The notes under the pieces are model-generated. The model was not told where the DNA came from. It worked only from the letters and a program-made list of their open reading frames with translations, and ran no database searches. From Sthenelais limicola (Eukaryota; Annelida; Polychaeta; Phyllodocida; Sigalionidae): a stretch of 64,000 nucleotides of DNA. Shown one piece after another: positions 53,576 to 64,000 of the stretch. The stretch's first letter is position 1. Each line of letters opens with the position of its first letter. The translations under genes and the position numbers were made by a program. The stretch is taken from NCBI GenBank assembly GCA_942159475.1, contig OW804097.1:8461685-8525684 (forward strand), written 5' to 3'.

Positions 53576-54802
53576 ATGGCGTTGACAACACCCATTAACT
53601 GGGATATCACCGCCGAAGAGGTAAATGCACTCAATGATGCTGATCGTAAAGCACACTATGCGTCAATAGAAGTAGTTAGAAGGCGTATGGAGAGACATGC
53701 AACCTTGCTGGGTCCTAACGATGGGACCAACAAAGAATCACTCAGAGAATGGTTAGAGGGGTTGGACAGAGTTAGAATCACGGTAGGGGCACATGATAAC
53801 ATAGCCATAGAAGCAGTTATATTGTTAGCGCAGGGATCATTAGCACGTTCCATCGAATCTTATGTAGAAGCACGGGGAGATGAACGCACATGGGAGGCTG
53901 TAAAACAGGAAATAATTCGCTTGTTTATGGGAGAAGAGGAGACCACTCAACTTAGAGAGAAGTTGAAGGGGATCCATCAACTCCCATACGAAGACATACG
54001 AATTTATGGCCGTAAATACCTGGAAACAGCTCTAAGGGCTTATGAACCAGGCATTTTGGCCTTGCCTGTAATTCAGTCACAATTAGCTCGAGATTTTATA
54101 CGTGGGCTCACCGATAGACAGGTACGGTGCGAGGTATTCTCAACCAGACCAGAGACTTTGGGGGAAGCAATTGACCTGGCGACAACGGCAGCGTATACCC
54201 ATACGTTAGCCGATGCTCCAGCTAGAGGTGAAAGGAGAGAGGAACCTATGGAAATAGGCGCCTTACTCCCAAAACTTCGGACGCCAACCCAAACTCTGAC
54301 TCCACCGACCCCTACTGGGGAGACCAATATTGGAACAAAAGCTATGATGGACGAATTAAAAGCATTAAGAAATATGGTAGAACTCTTGGGGAGGGAAAGA
54401 TCTCAACCTTCATCGGTAACAGTTCATGCACCACCAGTTCAGAACCAGACTCAGTTTCCCTTTGTGCAACCATCCTATTTGCCTACATTTCCGCCTTATA
54501 GCGCTCCAAACCCTGCCCCGGTTGCCAATTCTAATCAGGTAGAGTCACAACAGGGTCAGAAAAGGAAGGGAGGGGCACAGAAGGGGGGAAAAAGGTTTAG
54601 AGGTAAGAATACTTGCTATGAATGTGGATTGGAGGGACATTTTGCTAGAGAATGCCCTACTCGATTCGCACAAATGAGAGCGGCTGTACGGCCAGACATG
54701 GAAGAAGTAATGGATAACAAAATGCAACCCGTTATAGCGGCTATACAAGCATTGACTCCCAGAGTTCCCACAAACCCCTTTGTTCTCCCTTCGGGGGAAT
54801 AA
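53576..54802 (+). CDS. gag: Ty3-like gag polyprotein
   Basis: 408 residues, apparently intact. The N-terminal two thirds has the retrotransposon gag fold pattern (WLEGLDRVRI, WEAVKQEIIRLF, LREKLKGIHQ, FIRGLTDRQV). A Pro/Gln-rich linker follows, then a basic stretch and a zinc knuckle CYECGLEGHFAREC starting at residue 347 (C-X2-C-X4-H-X4-C). It assembles the particle and binds the RNA. The stop at 54800-54802 follows a G5 run, and the pol frame is -1 relative to gag and open across this point, so frameshifting is plausible. Confidence 0.92.
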   Translation: MALTTPINWDITAEEVNALNDADRKAHYASIEVVRRRMERHATLLGPNDGTNKESLREWLEGLDRVRITVGAHDNIAIEAVILLAQGSLARSIESYVEARGDERTWEAVKQEIIRLFMGEEETTQLREKLKGIHQLPYEDIRIYGRKYLETALRAYEPGILALPVIQSQLARDFIRGLTDRQVRCEVFSTRPETLGEAIDLATTAAYTHTLADAPARGERREEPMEIGALLPKLRTPTQTLTPPTPTGETNIGTKAMMDELKALRNMVELLGRERSQPSSVTVHAPPVQNQTQFPFVQPSYLPTFPPYSAPNPAPVANSNQVESQQGQKRKGGAQKGGKRFRGKNTCYECGLEGHFARECPTRFAQMRAAVRPDMEEVMDNKMQPVIAAIQALTPRVPTNPFVLPSGE

Positions 54803-55460
54803 ATTCGCCGGATAAGCGGTTTCGTGTGGCCCTTCCTGTGGCGGGAAGGAAAGCACAAGCACTTATCGACACCGGCGCCACTAGAAGTTTAGTTAAGTAT
54901 GATTTGTGGAAACATTTCAATAAGGTAAACCACCGACCGTTAATTTTGGAACAAGGTGAACAATTACGGTCACTGAGTGGTCACGCTTTGCAGTCAGAAG
55001 GCAGGGCGATAATTAAGGCTGGGGGTAGTGATCTTCCTGTATACGTTGTTAAAAACCTCCAACACGATCTCCTACTAGGGGACGATGCTCTGGACATTTT
55101 GGATTCAGTAATCTGGCACAGAAAAAGAATCATACGTCTAGGAGGTAGAGAATATAAAAGTCAAGCGGTAGAAGAAGAAATAGATTCTGAATTTGCTTCC
55201 CTCAAAACAGAGGAAGAAATCTGGGAAGAAAGATACCCAGAAGTTTTCGGCAAAAATGGTAAATTAGGCATAGTTAAAGATGTATACATGGAGATTGACA
55301 CGGGGAATGCCCGCCCTATTAATCAGAGACCTTATCGCCTTCCCTTAAACAAAAAGCTGATAGTAGATAAGGAGATTGACGAAATGCTTGAGTTAGGTGT
55401 GATTGAACCAAGCTCGTCACCATGGGCTAGTCCCATAACTTTAGTACCTAAGAAAGACAT
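54784..55460 (+). pseudogene. pol: Ty3-like pol: protease and start of reverse transcriptase
   Basis: Protease active site LIDTGATRSLVKYDLW (catalytic Asp of DTGA at 54868), the flap-side motif LLLGDDALDILDS, then the N-terminal RT motifs RPINQRPYRLPLNK and LELGVIEPSSSPWASPITLV. The next expected RT residues are replaced by foreign sequence from about 55460, and the frame ends at 55485. The polymerase is therefore missing its catalytic part. Confidence 0.9.
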
Positions 55461-56434
55461 CAAACAAAAGTCTGCAATTATTTGAACAACTGGGATCTTT
55501 TCATCCATACTGTCAGTCTCTTTTTCAGAAAATAACCAGTATGATACTGTTACTACAGTTCCTTTAGTTTGGGTTGTTTGGATTTTAATGATGTGTACAT
55601 GAACGGGGACATCAACCCCTTCAACAGACCACACATGATCAATATATTTATCCAGGAGGCTGGCAGGGTCACTGATGATGTTGATCAATGTTGCCTGGAG
55701 TTCTACCTCTGTCTTATCAAAGATTGCCTGGACATTTTCATAGCTTTGGCCTAGGGCCATCTTGATCCTCCTCTGAAGGGCATTCCGATCAGAATCATAC
55801 CTTTTTTGTATGCATTCCTGTGCCCGGGCAGATATCATGGCATCTGTGGGCCTAGCTCGCACATTTCTTAGTTCTTGTACCTTCCTTGCACGATGGATGG
55901 CAAAGTTGTTTTTTTCTTGTTCTATTTCAGGCATTTCAGACAGCGATGAGATGGTTGGTGATAAGGTGGGGGTGGTTTATATTGCGATTAAAGTTGATCA
56001 TTCTAATGTTTTGATTGATTGTGAGGATTACGTTTGAAATCATTTTCTGATATGGAGAAAATCCAGTTAGGCGATTGGCCTTGTTCAATTCCACTCTTAT
56101 GAGGCCACCAAGGGCAATATTGCATATGCTTTGTTCTTGCGATAATTCCAGAGCTGCTTCGTATTTAGAGTTCATGTACCAGGCCAAGTTACCTTCATAG
56201 TAGAATGCTAGATATTTCATTTGTTTCACGATTCTTAATGTAAAAATCACATATTCCGCCAATCAAGATTGCGTTTGTTGGATGGTGAAGATTGATTTTC
56301 ATCTTAAGTTCAGCAGATAATCTTTCCAAATTCGCCCCACTATAATAAGCATATACGATCATATCATTTGTCTGGAGGTATGGCTGCAGATTTTTCCCAC
56401 AAGAATCGGTGACGATGATAATAGTTTGGTTCAT
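55460..56434 (-). pseudogene. SGNH-hydrolase-like ORF with helical C-terminal part, frameshifted
   Basis: Starts MNQTIIIVTDSCGKNLQPYL at 56434, then YYSGANLERLSAEL and NAILIGGICDF. The TDS, GA..L and GG.CD pattern resembles blocks of SGNH/GDSL hydrolases, though the first block has TDS rather than GDS. After a frame change (56262-55936) it reads ALGGLIRVELNKANRLTG. After another change (55934 onward) it reads MPEIEQEKNNFAIHRARKVQ and a charged helical region. It is cut at 55460 by the junction with the Ty3-like element. Similar esterase-like ORFs are known in some LINEs; here it follows the NADAR ORF, not RT, once the LINE is removed. Confidence 0.6.
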
Positions 56435-56455
56435 TATGGCTGTAATAGATAGATT

Positions 56456-59400
56456 TTGTTTGTTTTAAGATGTTTATTCAGCAAAGCAAAAATTATGTAG
56501 TATGTACACTATTCTCATTTCGAGCTGATTTTTAGAAAAAAGTTACAAAAATTATTCAGTCGGCACAACAACAGCTTGACAAGTAGAGCCGATTAGGCAT
56601 GAATTATCATGCGAAAATAACTAAGTTATACAAAAGAAATAGAAGATCAAGAAAAAAAACAAAAAAAAAACCATCACCTAGGGCAGCATCCTTTAACAAC
56701 ATTCCTAGGAGCATCGTTTCACCCTCAAATATCAATCAAAATACAAAGGAGCAAAATAAGTTTCAAGTAATAATCTGATTTGTAGTCATTCATATCAAGC
56801 CATCAGGATTTGGAATCTCCCATACATTTTGGGTGTTTGAGAAGGCATTTTTACATATGTTCTTTATTTGATTTTTAAAAAAGGTAAGATCGTTATTCAC
56901 CTTTACTTCTCTAGGAAGTGAGTTCCAGAAACTTAGGATTTTACCAAAAAGACTCTTACGAATCCTTTCTTTGTGCCAGGGAGTTAATATCACTCTATTT
57001 TCCCTCATGTTATAGTCATGTTGTGGGAAATTCTCCGCAAAGTTATGACAATTCCAGAAGACTCCAAAGAATTGTTGTAGTCTTCTGTAACATAACGGGA
57101 TAATTCCTAGACTATTATGTAATTCTACGTTATTAACCCTATAAGCCCCTCTTCTCGTTTTAACACCAATGCACAACCGAAGACAATTATTTTGAGCTAC
57201 CTGGATTCTTTTTAGGTCCTTTTGACTACCTAAATCCATAGTTAGAGTACTTGATTCTAGCACTGGAAGGATATATGTCTTAAATATTAGGAGTGCAATA
57301 TCTCTACTAATATAGTGTCTTATCCTCGCAAGCCTTTTGTACAATAAGTTAGTTCTTACACAGACATTGTTTATGTGACAAGACATCGTTAATCCACTAT
57401 CAAGGAGATATCCGAGATACCTAAAACTTTGGACATTATCAATCTGGACACCATTATTATATATGATATAATCATCATGGTTTTTTTTCCTTGTGCCGTA
57501 AAAGGTTTGCAATTTGGTCTTAGAGTTGTTAATAGTCAAACCATTTTTGTCTGTCCAGGTCTTAAATTTGTTCACATCGTCTTGGACATCAACCAAATCT
57601 CTATTGGATCTTATACAATGGAGAAGAACACAATCATCAGCGTATAAGATTATCTTCCCAGCAAAATTTATATCAACCACATCGTTAATGTACAAAACAA
57701 ACAGTAAAGGTCCCAAGATACTGCCTTGGGCCACGCCAGCATGTAGGAAGCGCCTATCAGACATATTGCCATTCAGGCAGACCAACTGTTCTCGGTTCGT
57801 CGAGTAGGAATTCAAAAGAGAAATCAGCCGTGGACCAAAGCCTAGTTTTTTCAATTTATGCATCAAGATTTTAATATTTATTGAATTGAAAGCTTTAGAG
57901 AGATCAAAATATGTTGCGACTGTATCTAAGCTATTGTCTTTATTTTAAACGACTATTTTCATAAATTCATAGATGGCGGTGTCCACGCTTTTTCCTACCC
58001 GAAAACCATGCTGGGATGGGGCAAGAATGTTTCGATCAAGAAGGTAGTTGGAAATCTTTTCTGACAGAATCTTCTCAAATATCTTACTGGTCATAGGGGC
58101 TATCGAGATGGGCCTAATATCATTTATATCTCTTGAATTTTTCTTTTTTGGAATCAGGGTGCAAAGCGAAATCTTCCATGACTGTGGGAAGGATCCAGAA
58201 AGTCGAATTTTGTCAAGTAGGGAGGTAAATTTGGTTGCACACGATAACAAGGCAAGTTTCAGAAAGGATGTATTTACATCTAAGATTCCACTAGATTTAG
58301 TTTCATCGATATTCTGAATATGCTTTACGACATCGTCCCTGGAAATTTCCCGGTCCCACTCAAAGACATCAAGGTTATTCTCCATGTCTTCATTAGCTGA
58401 GAAAACTTCAACAGAGGATTTAGGCATTATATCACAGAAGAACCTATTGCTGTAATTTGCAGCATCAAGGCCCATAAATTTGTTCCCATCAACATCAATA
58501 ACATGATCGATCGACGTCTGAGAAGCCCCTTTAATACCGTATAAGGTTGAAATATGATTCCAGAATTTCTTGTCATTTCGACTAAAACGCTGACATATAT
58601 CATTCAAACCTTCCCTTTTTAATCTGATAATCAAACGCTGTACTTCCATACGTAGGGCCCTGGCCTGTCTGAAATCCTCAACATTTTTGCTTTTTGTAGC
58701 CTTCTTAAATTGTCTATTTTTTCTCATTACAAGCTGTCGTAGGTCTCTATTATGTAGAAGTTGGCCATTTTTTATCTTAAAGGTTTGCACTGGATATAGA
58801 TCTTCCTGAATTTTTTTAAATTCACCCATTAAATTGTTACCTAACACTTCAAGATCTGGCTCAGACCAAAGTTCATCATCAATATTAGATACCTGATCGT
58901 TAACAGCTTCATACGACATTCTCGAGGTTGGTCTACATTTGAAGGTGGCACCACTGTTAGGTAAACTATTTGTCTTACCTTTCTTTAGAATTACAAAAAC
59001 AGGGACATGGTCACTTATATTTTCATAGATGTTTCCTGTATCCGCAACATTCTTACAATTAGTGGCAATGAAGTCGATCAGAGTACACGAATCAGAAGTA
59101 ATACGTGTGGGTTCTGAGATATGCTGTATTAATCCAAACGAGTCTAATAAATTTATAAAACGTCTGGTAGATACATTTTGCTTTAGCAAATTGATGTTGG
59201 CATCACCACCTAAGATTAAGTTAGAATTTCTATAACGATTGTTCACAGTACCCAATAAAGTTTGGTTCAACGCTGTGAAGAAACTCTCAACAGAGCTACT
59301 TGGAGGTCTGTAAATAACAGATAACACAATTGATTTATTCATACCAGCCTTCAATTTGCATCCAAGAATTTCACAGTCATTGTTGTTTACACACAGGGCC

Positions 59401-59939
59401 TCTTCTAAACTAACATTGAATGTGTTTCTAAAATACACTAGTAGACCGCCACCACGTTTACCATTGACCCGGTCCTGTCTGACAAAGCTATATCCATTTA
59501 TATCTAGCATTGAGTCAGGGATATCGACAGACAACCAACTTTCCACAATGCATATAACATCGTAGAAACCATTCACGAATTCGTTTCTTAGATAGTTTAG
59601 CTTGTGAAATAGACTGCATACATTAAAAAACACAATCTTCAGCCCTTTCTTAGTCGAGACATCAATGTTCTGGTAACAATACATTATATAAATCAGTCGA
59701 CAGTAAAGTTGCCCATATTAAAACGAGAAAACAAAGGTTGAAATAAACAACCAAAAGAAACCCAGACAAACATATTATTCATGCCTGAGATCGGGGTTTC
59801 AGAAATATGTAATCCCAGATAGACAATTATATGGGTAGAGACAGCAGCAACACAAATTTATACATTAAAACATACCGGAGCAGGAGTCGACGTACATGAT
59901 CCGCCATCTTTGTTATTTACACAGCCCGAACCCCGTTAC
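56456..59939 (-). mobile_element. CR1-like non-LTR retrotransposon, nearly intact
   Basis: 3484 bp between copies of gatagatt (56448-56455 and 59940-59947). The minus strand begins gtaacggggttcgggctgtg and ends aataaacatcttaaaacaaa. It has a single long ORF with endonuclease and RT, interrupted by one stop. No RNase H domain is seen, in keeping with CR1/L2/Jockey-type elements. Confidence 0.85.
56790..59684 (-). pseudogene. LINE ORF2: APE endonuclease and reverse transcriptase, one in-frame stop
   Basis: About 965 codons. The endonuclease part has LKIVFFNVCSLFHKLNYLRN, then VESWLS, GKRGGGLLVYFRN, SVIYRPPSSS, GGDANINLL (usually GDFN) and ISDHVPVFV. The RT part has LIPKKKNSRDINDIRPISI, GFRVGKSVDTAIYEF, then FDLSKAFNSI, AQGSILGPLLFVLYINDV and ILYADDCVLL (catalytic YADD), ending with FWNSLPREVKVNNDL. 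A TAA at 57945-57947 interrupts the frame between GFRVGKS and FDLSKAF; the frame is otherwise open. Ser/Asp changes in motif A (FNSI instead of FDSI) may also matter. Confidence 0.93.
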
Positions 59940-60245
59940 GATAGATTAACGACAGTTACATGGCATTAAGGAAACAACAAAAACACTATAAATTTCCATC
60001 ACAAATCAACCAATCATTTAGATCTTGTCTAGAAACTAAGATTAATCGCGGATAGGAGACATCACATCATTGTATAGAGGCAGCACTTCGAAATACAGTT
60101 TACGACATTAAGAACCTGTGGTCGGTATTCAAAATGGTCGCCATCAACACATGTTGGTCGAAATCAGGCTAGCGACAACTAAAAATAATGGATTATACAG
60201 TGACATCGTACGTAATGAAGCCAAAAAAGGTATACAAATACACAC

Positions 60246-61021
60246 TCAAGTATCCTCGGGGTCTCCTACCTCCATAACAGACTCTGATAAATCCGCAATG
60301 TTCTTTGAGATATCGAAACGTAAGGGTTTGAGCTGTCGACGAGATCTGTTTGCCGTACGCGTGGAAATGTCTATATCGGCAGTGGTATAAAGCTGGGACT
60401 TATCGCTACGCTTCAGGAGGGGAGGTAGCGGACTTCTTCGTGAGCTATCTCCATCATGGCTCGATGTAGAAGCTAATGGACCATATTTGTTGGATACAGG
60501 AACAGTTGGAGAAGAAACCTGGGCGTTGGCAATCGATGTCGACACTCTGGGCCTTGTATAGCCAGCTTTATCAACGGTGACCGTGTGTTTGGACGATGCA
60601 AGTCTTAGCCTCTTGCATTGAAGATTTTCGAAACTTCCATCTGCTAGAGCTTTAATTATCTCCTGTCTCACAATCATTAGGATTTTACCTAGCTCATTCT
60701 TTCCACTCCAAGAGTCGTCATCCAGGCGCCTATCACCCAAATAACAACCCGCACCCCAGAAGGAGTTATTGGTAGCCTCGATCAGACGCACCGTACCTGT
60801 CTTGGACAGTTTCTCAGCTAGTTTGCGGTTCTGGAAGTACTTGCATCTAGTTATATCCATCATTACTTCCTTTTCCAAATTCCTCCATTTAGGTGAAGTC
60901 TCAACATGGTCCCCGAAAGATTTAATCTCGCGAGGGTCTTCGTTCTCCATTATAGCACTGGCCGTTTCAATGTTACCCAACACAGAACATTTCTTGAAAT
61001 GAAACGCCTGCTCAGATGATA
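60246..61021 (-). CDS. NADAR-domain ORF, probably part of a mobile element
   Basis: ATG at 60983, but the frame is open upstream to a stop near 61024 and that part already matches the domain (FFISSEQAFHFKK). The NADAR (YbiA-like) pattern follows: YFQNRKLAEKLSKTGTVRLI, EATNNSFWGAGCYLG, SWSGKNELGKILMIVRQEI. The family includes N-glycosidases acting on riboflavin intermediates and on ADP-ribosyl groups. The C-terminal 130 residues are Ser/Arg-rich and disordered, ending VMEVGDPEDT. The domain's first strand region is missing at the N-terminus. Neighbours are all retroelements; after removing the LINE it lies about 300 bp upstream of the SGNH-like ORF on the same strand. Whether it is a host or element gene cannot be proved from the sequence. 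Confidence 0.75.
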
Positions 61022-61092
61022 TAAAGAAGTTTCAGATCAGTATTAATTAATGGCTGTCTGCAAGTAAGCCAGCTGTGTCAAGTTTACACATT

Positions 61093-61240
61093 CTATTTAG
61101 AGAAAGTTTCCCCATCTTTAGATATATTGGTAATATGAGCAGGTGGAATATCAGTTACCTGAATTGGTGGTTTCTTAGGTTGAGGTTTACTCTTGGATGA
61201 ACTTTGAGGCTTATTAATGGTTTTGTCAGCTTCTTTGGAA
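61093..61240 (-). pseudogene. Lys/Pro/Ser-rich reading-frame fragment
   Basis: Minus-strand frame SKEADKTINKPQSSSKSKPQ, then PKKPPIQVTDIPPAHITN, ending at a stop at 61093-61095. It is cut at its upstream end by the plus-strand LINE fragment. It may be the broken N-terminal part of the NADAR protein; the gap of about 70 bp between them is out of frame. Confidence 0.4.
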
Positions 61241-61241
61241 G

Positions 61242-62035
61242 ACAAATTCTATGAATGGGACCAATGTGTTGGCAACAAACTACATGAAATACAACCAATG
61301 CTTGCAGAACCTATTAAAGCTTCCTTTAACACCAGGCCGGAACAAGTTGTGTTCTGTTGTCTTATCGGACACACCAGACTGACCCATGTCCACCTGATGA
61401 AGCGAGAACCACAGCCTGAATGCATTGCTTGTCAAACCCCACTCACTGTCAAGCATATCCTACTGGAATGTGCAGGCTTGCATGATGCCTGTATCAAATA
61501 TTTTGACGCTCCTGACCTCAAAACACTTTTTAAAACGGTCAATGGTGACAATGTCATCAATTATCTAAGAACTGCTGGTCTGTTCTCTTTGTTATAGTCT
61601 CTTTCATACAAAACCAAACTTTCGTTATTGCTATATCCATTTTATTTTGTTTTATTTGTTTCTATTATTTACAGCTGGACTGTAAACTAAATCACTTTGC
61701 TCATCTCATTCCATCTCACTAACTCTCATTGCCATGAATATGACTCCACATGGATGTCGTCATGGCATTAAGCAACCATCACTCACTCACTCACTCACTC
61801 TTTTTACTTCTCCTGGGAATTTGGGCTGTTTTGAGTCCTTTGTTGGCGACAACGTTCCACAGTTTCTGGGGAGAGCCCCATCATGTTTCTGGGCGACTGC
61901 ACCTTCATTGTCGGTATTCAGGGTGACTCTTCCTTCCTGGACTTCTTCAGTGCCAAGGATCCTTCCCATCTTGCTGATTAACTTTCTATTTTTCTATTTC
62001 TATTTAAAGCCCAAACTTCATAGGATATAATGTAT
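61242..62035 (+). mobile_element. LINE 3' fragment
   Basis: The coding tail to 61597 reads KFYEWDQCVGNKLHEIQPML, then LIGHTRLTHVHLMKREPQPE and CIACQTPLTVKHILLEC, the typical zinc-finger-like end of LINEs of the I/Jockey type. The 3' UTR has a (TCAC)n run at about 61785-61802. It is 5'-truncated and may have inserted into the NADAR/Lys-rich unit. Confidence 0.85.
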
Positions 62036-62173
62036 ACATTTTCGAAGAGGGAGAATCATATCCATCTTGCATATGTATTTCAAGTAATACCTATGTGATA
62101 AAGGAGAAGCGCTTTTACACAGACTTTGATTACAGCAGACGATGGCTATGGGCGCCGCCACCATTGGTATAAG

Positions 62174-62425
62174 TCATGTGATCGGTAGTGACGTAGGCGA
62201 ACCACTAGGTTGTTTGTCTTTCCGACTATTGTGGTGCTCCACCTTTTTACCATTCATCAGGTGTTGCACTAACTCGACCTGTCTGTCCAACACCTGAGCA
62301 CAGTTGGTGTAAGGAAAGGTCCAGTATCTTTGTTGGGGGGCGTGGCATTCACAGAGGTGCCGGAAGAACCTCTCCCTCGACCCACTATCTGCTCTGAAGT
62401 GGTTTGCGGTAAGTTTAGACTCCAC
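62174..62425 (-). CDS. Unrecognised minus-strand reading frame
   Basis: 83 codons, MESKLTANHFRADSGSRERF and onward, with two Cys/His pairs (HLCECHAP). It is not recognised. It could be part of the element that holds the NADAR ORF, or a chance frame. Confidence 0.3.
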   Translation of the reverse strand: MESKLTANHFRADSGSRERFFRHLCECHAPQQRYWTFPYTNCAQVLDRQVELVQHLMNGKKVEHHNSRKDKQPSGSPTSLPIT

Positions 62426-62514
62426 GGAGGACTGAATCCAATGTACTCAGATAAATAGTCTCAGCTCATACTAGTGTGTTCTGCACTGAGCGGCGCCATC
62501 TTGACTGTTTCAAG

Positions 62515-63463
62515 ATTAACGTTCTTATATTCTTTTATCGGGCACATTCTATCTAGGATTTGTAAGATCAGGTGTTCAAAATAGTCCCAGCACTCATCGG
62601 GGTCCCACATAGTATAATACTTATCCCAGTTATTATCTCGAAGGATTTCCAGGTAAATATTCTCATCAAAATTTCGATAGCTTCTTGATTCAAAGGTGGT
62701 TTTTGCGTGTTTTAGCTTTAGTTTTTTTCTGATGAGGAAAGTAGGTTTATGATCAGAGATATTTAGATCAAGTACTCCTGTGGAGGAGATAAATCATGGT
62801 TGGAGTAATTGTGATCGAGGATATTGTAGAGTTGGAGTAAATGTGATTAAAGATATTGGCAGTAGAGGAGGTGGTTCCGGTGGGCTCAGTGATATATTGT
62901 TTAAGTTGGCTCACTTGTGACAGTTTCTTTAGCTCTTTGCTCATGGGAGAGTTGTCATTAGGATTGATGTTAAAATCACCTAAAATAAATACCTCATGGT
63001 TTGAGTGAAGGGTGTCTAAAATAGATTGAAGTGAATCCAGTGCCTGTTGGTACTGGCCACTAGGTGGATGATAGAAGTTAATGAAGATTTTGATTTTTCT
63101 TTTTTCATCATTGGTTTTTGGGATCTGTACTTCTAGATTTTTGTCACTGATATTAAGCTGTGAATATATGTTAGTGTCAATAGTCATGTTGTTTTTCACA
63201 TAGGCCGCCAGGCCACCACCTTTTGATTTGCCGCTATCTCTGTCAAGTCTAAATAAATCGTACCCCGATATAGAGAGCTAGCTATGTACTATCCTACTAG
63301 ATAGCCATGTTTCCGACAGCAGCAGCATGTCAACTTTGGTCTTATCTAATAATATTTCAATTTCCTCATAGTTCCTAATGAGGCTTCTAATATTCAGTCC
63401 AATAACCTTGAATCCCTTTGCAGTGGCTAGTCCTTCGATTTGATCTAGGGAATCTGGTGCCAT
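62515..63463 (-). pseudogene. LINE endonuclease fragment, broken
   Basis: The N-terminus MAPDSLDQIEGLATAKGFKV is followed by IGLNIRSL and LLLSETWLS (APE endonuclease blocks). A stop and frame change follow, then FINFYHPPSGQYQ, FILGDFNINPND (catalytic Asp block) and, after another break, LNISDHKPTFLIRKKLK. RT is missing. It is a different family from the LINE at 56456-59939. Confidence 0.85.
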
Positions 63464-64000
63464 GCGCTAGGATTCAGGGCTGTGGGGATAGGAGCATCAA
63501 TAAATGTTGATTTATATTGTTCTTAACACTAATGTATGGCTACACACATAGTGATGTGTGAGAGAGTGAATAATTTATCACAATAGAATGGTTGTATAAT
63601 AAACAATGAATCACAGTCATAATCACAGTCATAACCACATTGTATTATTACATTTTATATACTTATAGCTAGCTATCAGTTGGTAGTTATTGATTGTCCG
63701 CATGAAAATAAAAAATAAAAAATATAGCTTTATGTGCTTGTTTACTATCTCAGAGAGGAGAGATAATTTCTTGGGATTTTCAGGAATGTCAGTAGAAAAG
63801 GATGGTGAGGGTCCTTTATGTCATTCTTGGCGATTACCTATGGGTGGTAAAGTTAGTTGGTTAATCGTGTAGTATGTAGTAAAGAATCACCAACCAACCA
63901 ATCCCATGTCTAGTTGTAATGAAGACGAGAATTGTCTCCTGTTGGAATATTTGGAATATTTATTTTTCTCACCATCAACGATACTGAGTAATAAATATCA
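63464..64000. other. No gene recognised
   Basis: AT-rich sequence with a duplicated cacagtcataatcacagtca near 63612. No feature is seen to the end of the window. Confidence 0.45.

Larger units (their letters stand above)
52690..55460 (+). mobile_element. Ty3-like LTR retrotransposon, truncated in reverse transcriptase
   Basis: LTR, primer-binding site, leader ORF, gag, protease and the first part of RT in the same direction. It breaks off at about 55460 just after the SPWASPITLVPKKD motif, where minus-strand sequence of another element starts. RNase H, integrase and 3' LTR are missing from the window. Confidence 0.85.

Noticed and set aside
55332..55459. C-terminal extension of the SGNH-like minus-strand ORF
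   Set aside because: This part is the antisense of the Ty3 reverse transcriptase; the frame is open there only by chance.

Overview
The window is AT-rich, intron-bearing animal DNA dominated by transposable elements. I see no bacterial operon, ribosome binding site or CRISPR array. The GPCR style, the intron-rich C-type lectin/fibrinogen gene, Penelope, Ty3 and CR1-like retroelements and (CACT)n-tailed repeats suggest a marine invertebrate, possibly a lophotrochozoan. That placement is inference; no species can be named.

Host genes: (1) an intronless class A GPCR at 10353-11477 (+). (2) A multi-exon secreted lectin gene at 33355-45646 (+): signal peptide, three C-type lectin domains (each split over two exons), two extra symmetric exons and the C-terminal two thirds of a fibrinogen-related domain. 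Every recognised junction except the one before the fibrinogen exons agrees in splice phase. (3) An orphan, possibly death-fold exon at 18129-18315 (-). (4) A doubtful reading frame with decapeptide repeats at 7270-7743.

Mobile DNA, left to right: tandem repeats (1-3450); a Penelope-like element (4511-7115) inserted in a terminal-inverted-repeat element with a 15-bp target duplication; a possible solo LTR (12968-13376); a field of nine short GGGATGCCCGGTAT-type motifs (15542-16821); LINE 3' ends; a TTAA-flanked element with a solo LTR in its right end (21253-22235); a minus-strand Ty3-like element with 4-bp target duplications, itself hit by a TTAA element and a LINE tail (25026-28972); four miniature element families (called MITE1 to MITE4 here), many copies lying in the lectin gene introns; a plus-strand Ty3-like element (52690-55460) cut off inside reverse transcriptase; and a nested block (55460-63463) with a SGNH-hydrolase-like ORF, a nearly intact CR1-like LINE, a NADAR-domain ORF and two further LINE fragments.

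The strongest leads are the CTLD/fibrinogen fusion gene and the apparent NADAR plus SGNH unit split by the LINE. Most inter-element sequence shows no recognisable gene. All family names rest on motifs read by eye, not on database searches.
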